Of a stretch of DNA of 12,783 bases, positions 6,983 through 12,783 are shown piece by piece. The stretch is from the NCBI GenBank assembly GCA_937910975.1, contig CALEMZ010000048.1:1-12783 (forward strand), given 5' to 3'. The notes under the pieces were generated by a model. It saw only the letters and a program-made list of their open reading frames with translations. It had not been told where the DNA came from and made no database searches. The DNA comes from an uncultured Pseudorhodobacter sp. (GTDB taxonomy: Bacteria > Pseudomonadota > Alphaproteobacteria > Rhodobacterales > Rhodobacteraceae). Position 1 is the stretch's first letter. Each line of letters opens with the position of its first letter. The position numbers and the translations under genes are program-made.

Positions 6983-7007
6983 TCAAAACGCGGGATAGGT
7001 CAGGGCG

Positions 7008-8012
7008 TCAGCCGCCCGTATGGCTCATATGCCGGGTCATCTGCCCATCCACCTTCTGGCGGGAATAGTCGAAATCATGGCCCTTGGGTTTGCGCTCAAT
7101 CGCCGCCCGTATCGCGGTTTCCAGTAGCGCATCCTCGGTACTGGCCCGTAAATGCCCGCGCAGATCCGCCATGTCTTCTTGGCCAAGGCACATGTAAAGC
7201 TCTCCCGTGCAGGTCAGGCGCACACGGTTGCAGCTTTCACAGAAATTGTGGGTGAGCGGCGTGATGAAGCCGAGTTTCTGGCCCGTCTCCTCCAGCCGCA
7301 CATAGCGCGCAGGCCCGCCCGTGCGCTCATCCAGATCGGTCACAGTAAACCGCTCCCGCAGGCGGGCGCGCAGGTCTTTCAGGCTCCAGTACTGATCAAT
7401 TCGATCTTCATTGCCAAGGTCGCCCATCGGCATTACCTCGATAAAGGTCAGATCATGATCTTCCTTTGCACACCAATCGGTTAGCGAAAAAAGTTCATCC
7501 TCATTGAAGCCCTTGAGTGCCACCGCATTGATTTTCACCCGGAGCCCGACTTCCTTGGCCGCAGCTATCCCGTCCAACACCTGCGCAAGCCGCCCCCAAC
7601 GTGTTACCTGCGCGAATTTATCCGCGTCCAACGTGTCCAGCGAAACGTTAATTCGCTTCACGCCGCAAGCCACCAGATCAGCCGCATATTTGCGCAACTG
7701 GCTGCCGTTTGTTGTCAGCGTCAGCTCCTTAAGCGCGCCCGTCTCCAAATGCCGGGTCATCCCCGCAAAGAAAGTCATGATGCCCTTGCGCACCAAAGGC
7801 TCGCCGCCCGTTATCCGCAGCTTTTCCACGCCCATGCGGATGAAGGTGGAACACATGCGGTCCAGCTCCTCCAGCGTCAGCAATTCGGTCTTGGGCAGAA
7901 AGCTCATATTCTCCGACATGCAATAGACACAGCGGAAATCGCAGCGATCCGTCACAGAGACGCGCAGATAGCTAATGGCACGGGCGAATGGGTCGATAAG
8001 AGGCATTGTCAT
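7008..8012 (-). CDS. moaA: GTP 3',8-cyclase, molybdenum cofactor biosynthesis protein A
   Basis: MoaA is a radical-SAM enzyme that, with MoaC, turns GTP into cyclic pyranopterin monophosphate, the first step of molybdopterin synthesis. The protein has 334 residues. The radical-SAM cluster motif C24-x3-C28-x2-C31 follows VSVTDRCDFRC, and the SAM-binding ITGGEPL is at 67-73. The C-terminal second [4Fe-4S] site is C258-x2-C261-x13-C275, followed by the family's terminal Gly-Gly (MSHTGG). All are intact. Two ATG codons (8012 and 8006) are possible; neither has a good ribosome site. A weak promoter places transcription start at the first ATG. No other moa or mob gene is in the window. Confidence 0.96.
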   Translation of the reverse strand: MTMPLIDPFARAISYLRVSVTDRCDFRCVYCMSENMSFLPKTELLTLEELDRMCSTFIRMGVEKLRITGGEPLVRKGIMTFFAGMTRHLETGALKELTLTTNGSQLRKYAADLVACGVKRINVSLDTLDADKFAQVTRWGRLAQVLDGIAAAKEVGLRVKINAVALKGFNEDELFSLTDWCAKEDHDLTFIEVMPMGDLGNEDRIDQYWSLKDLRARLRERFTVTDLDERTGGPARYVRLEETGQKLGFITPLTHNFCESCNRVRLTCTGELYMCLGQEDMADLRGHLRASTEDALLETAIRAAIERKPKGHDFDYSRQKVDGQMTRHMSHTGG

Positions 8013-8018
8013 GTCCGG

Positions 8019-8047
8019 AAACTAGACCCGCGCGCTGGCCGAAGCAA
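8019..8047 (-). promoter_or_regulatory. Weak promoter candidate for moaA
   Basis: On the minus strand TTGCTT (8047-8042) and TAGTTT (8024-8019) are separated by exactly 17 bp. The expected start is about 7 nt beyond the second box, on the A of the moaA ATG at 8012. The -35 box is fair and the -10 box weak (3 of 6). The call gains some weight from the same geometry on the opposite strand for the neighbouring gene. Confidence 0.3.
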
Positions 8048-8052
8048 GGGCA

Positions 8053-8081
8053 TTGAAAGCCTCGAACCGCGCGACTATTAA
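8053..8081 (+). promoter_or_regulatory. Sigma-70-type promoter of the lipoprotein gene, probably leaderless
   Basis: TTGAAA (8053-8058; 5 of 6 to consensus) and TATTAA (8076-8081; 4 of 6) have an ideal 17-bp spacer. The start predicted 7 nt after the -10 box is position 8088, the A of the lipoprotein ATG. No Shine-Dalgarno sequence lies before that ATG, which agrees with a leaderless mRNA. The promoter would also drive the overlapping acyl-CoA synthetase gene. Confidence 0.5.
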
Positions 8082-8087
8082 TGCGGC

Positions 8088-8570
8088 ATGAAACTGATGC
8101 TCCTCTTGCTGATCCCCGTGCTGCTGCTTTCGGGCTGCGCCAATCTGCCGTTTTTTAAAAGCACGAATGTTGTAATGGGGCCAACGGAGGCGATTGGCCA
8201 ACGCCCACAATCACGCCCGATTTCGCAAACCGCCATGGCACCGCCCAAGGGCGCGCGCACAGCCGCAACCTTGGATACCACAACTGCCGAACAAAAGGCC
8301 GCAGCCCTTGCTGCCCCCGTCAAACCTGCGGGCGAGCACTCCTTGGGCGAAACAGTTGTCGCCTTGGGTAACGTTATGGAGCCGGGATTCTGGCTGCGCG
8401 CGGCCCTGGTCAAAACGGCTGGGCCGGGGCGTGTGATTACGGCGGGCGGGGCCTCTATCGCCGTGAAACTGATTCCCGGCGAGGGGGCGGCGCAACTATC
8501 GCTGGCCGCGTTTCGCGCGTTGAACCTACCGCTAACCAACCTACCGAAAGTGACAATCTTTGACCAATAA
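8088..8570 (+). CDS. Small predicted lipoprotein, function unknown
   Basis: The 160-residue protein starts with a lipoprotein signal peptide: K2, a leucine-rich core to L14, and lipobox L14-S-G-C17, so Cys17 would be acylated and the protein anchored in the cell envelope. Residues 20-90 are rich in Pro, Ala, Gln and Thr and look disordered. A compact C-terminal domain (about 85-160) has GETVVALGNVMEPGFWLRAALV, a GRV..GG turn, and a closing segment LSLAAFRALNLPLTNLP. I recall relatives in Rhodobacteraceae carrying the misleading name D-galactarate dehydratase; no enzyme motif supports that name here. The end pattern faintly recalls the double-psi beta-barrel of RlpA, which is inference only. 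The next gene overlaps by 11 nt, so the two are co-expressed. Confidence 0.8.
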   Translation: MKLMLLLLIPVLLLSGCANLPFFKSTNVVMGPTEAIGQRPQSRPISQTAMAPPKGARTAATLDTTTAEQKAAALAAPVKPAGEHSLGETVVALGNVMEPGFWLRAALVKTAGPGRVITAGGASIAVKLIPGEGAAQLSLAAFRALNLPLTNLPKVTIFDQ

Positions 8571-10179
8571 ACCCATACCAAACAGACATCTGTTCCCGTC
8601 CTATGGCGATTGGGCCGCTATGCGCGCGGGCTTTGCATGGCATTGGCCGGAGCGGTTCAACATCGCGCAGGCTTGTTGCGATGATTGGGCAGCGTATAAC
8701 CCGGACCGTGTGGCCATTACCGAGATCACCGAAGACGGTGCAACCGATTGGACCTATGGCGCGCTGAAAGATGCCTCCGACCGTTTGGCCAGCGCGTTCA
8801 AGGCCGCTGGCGTGGTCCGAGGTGATCGGGTGGCGGTGCTTTTATCGCAATCCGCCGCAGTTGCAATCACCCATTTTGCGGCGATGAAGCTGGGGGCGGT
8901 GGCGCTACCTCTGTTCACGCTTTTTGGGGAGGATGCGCTGCTTTACCGGCTGGCCGATTCCGGGGCCAGCGCGGTTGTAACTGATGCCGAAAGCCTGCCA
9001 AAACTTTTGAATATCCGCGCGCAACTTACTGATCTCAATTCAATTTTCTGCACAACGGCTCGACCTCAGGCCAAAGCGTTTTGGACCGAGATTGCCGAAC
9101 ATTCACCGCTACCCGAGGCCATAGACACAAGCGCTGAGGATCCGGCGGTGATGATCTATACCTCTGGCACCACCGGCCCGCCCAAAGGGGTTTTGCACGC
9201 GCATCGGTTCTTGTTTGGCCATTTGCCCTGCATGGAACTGACGCATGAGGGCTTTCCCCAGCCCGGCGACAAGGGCTGGACCCCCGCCGATTGGGCCTGG
9301 ATCGGCGGGTTGATGGATATGGCGATGCCCTGCCTTTATTACGGTGTGCCTTTGGTCGCGCATCGCATGCGCAAGTTTGAGACGGGTGCGGCCTACGCCC
9401 TGATCGCCGCCCATGGCATCCGCAACCTCTTTTTGCCGCCCACCGCGCTCAAGCTGATGCGCGGCACACCGGTGCCGGCTGGGGTGAATATCCGCTCCAT
9501 CTCCTCGGGCGGGGAAAGCCTTGGGGCGGAAATGCTGGAATGGGGGAAGACCGCGCTTGGCGCCCCGATCAATGAGCTTTATGGCCAGACCGAATGCAAC
9601 CTGTGCATCACGCAAGCGGAAGGTTTCATGGCGGTGAAAGCCGGCACTATGGGCCAGGCCCTTCCCGGTTTTGACGTTGCCGTCTTTGATGATCAGGGCC
9701 GCGCCTGCGCGCCGGGGGAAATGGGCGAGATTTGCATTCGCAAAGGGGCGGCCAGCATGTTCCTGCGCTATTGGAACCAGCCTGAAAAAACGGCCGCGAA
9801 ATTTCGTGGCGACTGGCTGCGTACGGGCGATCTGGGCAGCCAAGACGAACAGGGATATTTCACCTTCGCCTCCCGCGATGATGATGTGATCACCTCGGCG
9901 GGCTACCGCGTTGGTCCTTCGGAAATTGAAAACTGTTTGATGGGGGACGTGGATGTGGTTATGGCCGCCGCCGTGGGCATCCCAGACCCGGTTCGCACCG
10001 AAGTCATCCGCGCCTTTGTGGTATTGCGCGATGGGGCTACACCCGATGCCGCACGGCTTATCGCGCGGGTGCGCAGCCGCATCAGCCCCCATGTCGCCCC
10101 GCGTGACATTGTGTTTGTGGAAAGCTTGCCAATGACCGCCACCGGCAAGATCATGCGCAAAGAGCTGCGCAATATCTGA
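8560..10179 (+). CDS. AMP-dependent acyl-CoA synthetase (ANL superfamily, acetate/medium-chain type)
   Basis: The enzyme activates a carboxylic acid with ATP to an acyl-adenylate and then to an acyl-CoA. The protein has 539 residues and all ANL core motifs: the P-loop-like TSGTTGPPKG at 201-210, SSGGESLG at 315-322, YGQTE at 341-345, DWLRTGDLG at 418-426, the hinge and GYRVGPSEIE at 448-457, and the catalytic lysine K530 in TATGKIMRKEL. The closest general style is the acetyl-CoA/medium-chain acyl-CoA synthetase group; the substrate cannot be told. The start is taken as TTG 8560, which overlaps the lipoprotein gene by 11 nt, with GAAAG about 9 nt upstream. The next in-frame ATG (8620) would remove the conserved-looking RHLFPSYGDW start. 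Co-transcribed with the lipoprotein gene and ended by the hairpin at 10184-10212. Confidence 0.92.
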   Translation: MTNKPIPNRHLFPSYGDWAAMRAGFAWHWPERFNIAQACCDDWAAYNPDRVAITEITEDGATDWTYGALKDASDRLASAFKAAGVVRGDRVAVLLSQSAAVAITHFAAMKLGAVALPLFTLFGEDALLYRLADSGASAVVTDAESLPKLLNIRAQLTDLNSIFCTTARPQAKAFWTEIAEHSPLPEAIDTSAEDPAVMIYTSGTTGPPKGVLHAHRFLFGHLPCMELTHEGFPQPGDKGWTPADWAWIGGLMDMAMPCLYYGVPLVAHRMRKFETGAAYALIAAHGIRNLFLPPTALKLMRGTPVPAGVNIRSISSGGESLGAEMLEWGKTALGAPINELYGQTECNLCITQAEGFMAVKAGTMGQALPGFDVAVFDDQGRACAPGEMGEICIRKGAASMFLRYWNQPEKTAAKFRGDWLRTGDLGSQDEQGYFTFASRDDDVITSAGYRVGPSEIENCLMGDVDVVMAAAVGIPDPVRTEVIRAFVVLRDGATPDAARLIARVRSRISPHVAPRDIVFVESLPMTATGKIMRKELRNI

Positions 10180-10183
10180 GGCC

Positions 10184-10212
10184 GCCCCGAATTCTCATTG
10201 AAAATTCGGGGC
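10184..10212 (+). terminator. Rho-independent-like hairpin after the acyl-CoA synthetase gene
   Basis: GCCCCGAATT (10184-10193) and AATTCGGGGC (10203-10212) form a perfect 10-bp stem with a 9-nt loop, starting 4 nt after the synthetase stop. A short TTTT occurs at about 10219-10222, 6 nt after the stem, so it is an imperfect intrinsic terminator for the + strand. The convergent amidohydrolase gene ends at 10221, so the stem may also stop its transcripts although no T-run follows on that strand. Confidence 0.6.
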
Positions 10213-10220
10213 GTGCCGTT

Positions 10221-11384
10221 TTAGGCCGCAGGCATCCGTGCCTCAACCATGCCCGCATACCAGCTTGCGCCAAAGGGAATGGCGTCATCATCGAAGTTAT
10301 AGGCGGGGTGATGCACCATCGCGGTATCGCCATTGCCAAGGAAAATATAGGCACCGGGGCGCTCATTGAGCATGAAGCTGAAATCCTCCGCCCCCATCAA
10401 AGGCGCTGTGTCGGTGTTAACCTTGCCAGAAACCGCCAGCGCCACCACGGCGGCAAAGCCGGTGTTTTCCACCGCATTCACCGTGGCCGGGTAGCCGCGC
10501 TCGAACACCACTTCTGCCGACGCACCAAAAGCCGCCGCCATCTGCACCGGAAGCACCATCAGCCGCGCCTCAACCTGATCTTGCACCGCCGCATCAAAGG
10601 TTCGCACCGTGCCTTTCAGCACGACCGTTTGCGGGATCACGTTATGGGCATTGCTATCAGTCGAAATCGCACAGGTGGAAACCACAATCTGCTTCATCGG
10701 GTCCACGTTGCGCGATGCGATGGATTGCAGCGCCACGATGATATGACTGGCCACCAATAGCGTATCAATACACTCATGCGGCTTGGCGGCATGGCCGCCC
10801 TTGCCCGTCACCGTAATCTGGAACTGGTCGGCAGCCGCCATGATCGGGCCCGTGCGCATTTCAAACTGGCCCACCGGGATGCCCGGCATATTGTGCATGC
10901 CGTACACTTCATTGATGCCCCAACGGTCCATCATGCCGTCCTTGCACATCTCATGCCCACCGCCACCGCCTTCTTCGGCTGGCTGAAAGATCACCACAGC
11001 TTTGCCGTCGAAATTACGGGTTTCACACAGATATTTCGCCGCACCCAGCAGCATGGTCGTATGCCCGTCATGGCCACATGCATGCATTATGCCGGGGGTT
11101 TTAGAGGCATAATCCAGCCCCGTCGCCTCTTTGATCGGCAGCGCGTCCATGTCGGCGCGCAGGCCAACAACCTTGCCGGAATCGGTTTTGCCATGGATAA
11201 CGCCGACCACCCCGGTACGGCCGATACCTTCCACCACCTCATCGCAGCCATAGCTGCGCAACAGGTCCGCCACCTTGGCCGCCGTGCGATGCACTTCGAA
11301 CAACAGCTCCGGGTTCTCATGAAAATCCCGGCGAATCGCGGTCAGTTCGGGCAGCATTTCGGCAAAACGGTTCTTGACGGGCAT
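10221..11384 (-). CDS. M20-family metallo-amidohydrolase (hippurate hydrolase / N-acyl-amino-acid amidohydrolase type)
   Basis: The protein has 387 residues, the usual length of M20D amidohydrolases, which cleave N-acyl amino acids such as hippurate, N-acetyl amino acids or IAA conjugates. Visible metal-site and catalytic motifs are LRADMDALPI (D80), MHACGHDGH at 100-108 with C103 and H105, FQPAEEG with E137/E138, GMHNMPG with H164, MGAEDFSFML, and a C-terminal HHPAYNFDD. The dimerisation domain spans roughly 183-295. ATG 11384 is chosen because GGAGGAGG sits at ideal distance upstream; the same frame stays open to 11582, but that would run into the upstream gene. It lies 64 bp behind the FAD oxidoreductase gene on the same strand, with no terminator between, so an operon is likely. 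Substrate unknown. Confidence 0.93.
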   Translation of the reverse strand: MPVKNRFAEMLPELTAIRRDFHENPELLFEVHRTAAKVADLLRSYGCDEVVEGIGRTGVVGVIHGKTDSGKVVGLRADMDALPIKEATGLDYASKTPGIMHACGHDGHTTMLLGAAKYLCETRNFDGKAVVIFQPAEEGGGGGHEMCKDGMMDRWGINEVYGMHNMPGIPVGQFEMRTGPIMAAADQFQITVTGKGGHAAKPHECIDTLLVASHIIVALQSIASRNVDPMKQIVVSTCAISTDSNAHNVIPQTVVLKGTVRTFDAAVQDQVEARLMVLPVQMAAAFGASAEVVFERGYPATVNAVENTGFAAVVALAVSGKVNTDTAPLMGAEDFSFMLNERPGAYIFLGNGDTAMVHHPAYNFDDDAIPFGASWYAGMVEARMPAA

Positions 11385-11448
11385 CTTGGCCTCCTCCAGA
11401 TCAAGGGAATGGCGGCAGCGTGATCCAACTTGCACCGGGCCGCAAGGG

Positions 11449-12783
11449 TCAGAGCGCAGGTGCGACCTGAATTTTTGATCCGTCGGTAAAACGCGCAAAG
11501 CGGAAACGGCGCAAATCATGCCCCGGCGCGCGGCCCAGCACCAGATCTGCCAACACCCGCCCCATGCCGGGGCCAATGCCAAATCCGTGCCCGCTCATCC
11601 CCGTCGCAATCGTCAACCCGGCAATCGGGGCGGCATCCACCACCGGCACCACATCAGGCATCGTATCAATCATCCCCGCCCAAGTGGCGCGCAGGCGCGG
11701 ACGGCCCCGATGCGGATAAGCTGCGGCAAAGGCATCTTGCACCGTGCCAAGCGCGTTCATATTCGGCGCAGGATCCAAAATCCGCATCCTCTCAAAAGGA
11801 GAAACCCTGTCCATATCCCATTTGCGCGGCGTGCGCCAAGCATCGGGAAAGCCCGCGGGGGCTGCAGCGCGAAAATGGGTGGATCGGAAATCTCTTTTCA
11901 AAGCAGTAAGATACGTGGAAAAGTTACGAAACGCATCTGGCCCGATGAAAAAGTCATGCACCGATCCCGGCGCTATCGTATAGCCGCCATCCATCCTGCG
12001 CCGAAAGGCAAAGCGGGTGTCGGCGGCATTGCCGGGGAAAATCTCGGGCAGGCTTTCGGTCGCGGCAACCGAGGCCAGCATCGACAGCTGCGGAATTGCC
12101 ACCCCATGTGCGCGCAAAAACAGCGAAGACCACGCGCCCCCGGCCAGAACAACCGCAGCGCAGGTCACAGCACCCTTTTCGGTGATAACGCCCTGCACCC
12201 GGCCATTTGTCACGTCCAGCCCGCGCACCGCGCAATCCTCAACAATCGCGCAGCCTTTTTCCGCCAAAGCCGCCGCGATCATCGGCACCGCCACCCAAGG
12301 TTCCGCACGCGCATCCGAGGGCGTAATCATCCCCCCCGGCCAAGCTTCCGCGCCCAAAAGCTCCGCCATCTCACCGCGCGACAGCAACCGCGTATCCAGC
12401 CCATGTGCGCGGGCGTGCGGCATCCAATTCTCAAATTCAGTCATGTCCTTGGCGCTATTGGCCATATAGACCGCGCCCCCTTGGCAAAACCCTAGGCCTG
12501 GCCCCAGTTCCGCCGCCAGTTCGCGCCACAAGGCAAGGCTTTCAACCATGATCGGCAGCTCATCAAGGTCACGGCCCTGTTGGCGAATCCAGCCCCAGTT
12601 GCGCGAAGATTGCTCTGCCCCTACGCGGCCCTTCTCGCATAAAATCACCTTTTTGCCGGCGCGAGTCAGATACCATGCGGTCATCACCCCGATAATGCCG
12701 CCGCCAATCACCGCCACATCACAGGCCTTTGGCAGCGCGCCAGAAAACCGCGCGGGTTGATCCAGCGAAATGGGAAACCCGGT
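11449..12783 (-). CDS. FAD-dependent oxidoreductase, DAO (D-amino-acid/glycine oxidase) family, 5' end beyond window
   Basis: The frame is open from the right edge to TGA 11451-11449, giving 444 visible residues without a start, so the gene is cut by the window. The codons at the right edge read PISLDQPARFSG...CDVAVIGGG, so an internal GTG at 12717 is not the start. The FAD-binding Rossmann motif is VAVIGGGIIGVMTAWYL with the acidic residue of ILCEKG at the end of the second strand, followed by SSRNWGWIRQQGRD, a substrate-domain signature of this group. The C-terminus has the second FAD contact GMSGHGFGIGPGMGRVLADL. DAO-family enzymes oxidise the C-N bond of amino acids or N-methylated amines. 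Paired with the downstream amidohydrolase, it suggests breakdown of a modified amino acid. Family sure, substrate not. Confidence 0.9.
   Translation of the reverse strand, partial: TGFPISLDQPARFSGALPKACDVAVIGGGIIGVMTAWYLTRAGKKVILCEKGRVGAEQSSRNWGWIRQQGRDLDELPIMVESLALWRELAAELGPGLGFCQGGAVYMANSAKDMTEFENWMPHARAHGLDTRLLSRGEMAELLGAEAWPGGMITPSDARAEPWVAVPMIAAALAEKGCAIVEDCAVRGLDVTNGRVQGVITEKGAVTCAAVVLAGGAWSSLFLRAHGVAIPQLSMLASVAATESLPEIFPGNAADTRFAFRRRMDGGYTIAPGSVHDFFIGPDAFRNFSTYLTALKRDFRSTHFRAAAPAGFPDAWRTPRKWDMDRVSPFERMRILDPAPNMNALGTVQDAFAAAYPHRGRPRLRATWAGMIDTMPDVVPVVDAAPIAGLTIATGMSGHGFGIGPGMGRVLADLVLGRAPGHDLRRFRFARFTDGSKIQVAPAL

Noticed and set aside
9109..10092. 327-codon open frame antisense to the acyl-CoA synthetase
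   Set aside because: Fully inside a gene with all ANL motifs; no recognisable domain and no ribosome site.
10308..11423. Two long + strand open frames (10308-10760 and 10776-11423) opposite the amidohydrolase
   Set aside because: Histidine/arginine-rich composition and complete overlap with the M20 gene mark them as shadows.
11385..11582. In-frame N-terminal extension of the amidohydrolase to 11582
   Set aside because: It would overlap the end of the FAD oxidoreductase gene by more than 130 nt and skip the strong ribosome site before ATG 11384.
11518..12495. 325-codon open frame antisense to the FAD oxidoreductase
   Set aside because: Arg/Pro/His-rich shadow translation with no domain; the opposite strand encodes a clear FAD protein.
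1..12783. CRISPR array, insertion sequence, tRNA/rRNA, phage or defence system
   Set aside because: No regularly spaced repeats, no transposase or integrase motifs, no tRNA-like cloverleaf and no recognisable defence gene were seen on either strand; every stretch over 300 bases is covered by a gene with a known family.

Overview
The window looks like ordinary chromosome of an alphaproteobacterium, most likely of the Rhodobacterales/Roseobacter group. Reasons: GC-rich coding sequence, a compact glmU-glmS pair, the type of Hint-domain protein at the left edge, and a small lipoprotein of a kind I associate with Rhodobacteraceae. This assignment is an inference from gene content and protein style; no rRNA or other marker is present. 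There is no CRISPR array, no recognisable transposase, no tRNA, and no gene-free stretch over 300 bases.

Left part (1-2190): the 3' portion of a Hint-domain (Hedgehog/intein-type) protein gene, visibly lower in GC than its neighbours. Its reading frame is broken, or switched, at a run of eight C. It is followed by a terminator-like palindrome, a 230-bp AT-rich spacer with promoter-like boxes, and a gene for an orphan Rieske non-haem iron oxygenase.

Centre-left (2200-6890): a phosphoglycolate-phosphatase-like HAD gene (gph) runs leftward with its own terminator. It is divergent from a tightly packed rightward cluster: glmU (UDP-GlcNAc synthesis), glmS (glucosamine-6-phosphate synthase; 1 nt gap) and an AlkD-type DNA alkylation repair gene (4-nt overlap). 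Together glmS and glmU supply the first and last steps of UDP-GlcNAc synthesis for peptidoglycan and LPS. The cluster ends at a 15-bp-arm imperfect palindrome.

Centre-right (6890-10215): moaA (molybdenum cofactor synthesis) runs leftward. Divergent from it is a small lipoprotein gene whose predicted transcription start falls on the A of its ATG, so the transcript is probably leaderless. The lipoprotein gene overlaps a rightward ANL-family acyl-CoA synthetase gene, which ends at a hairpin.

Right part (10221-12783): two leftward genes, probably one operon: an FAD-dependent DAO-family oxidoreductase (5' end beyond the window) followed by an M20-family amidohydrolase. These suggest catabolism of a modified amino acid or amine, but the substrate cannot be read from the sequence.

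I did not find a convincing previously undescribed multi-gene system. The items most worth a second look are the C8 frameshift in the Hint gene, the leaderless-promoter geometry between moaA and the lipoprotein gene, the palindrome with a coding-like remnant at 6850-6985, and the orphan Rieske oxygenase.
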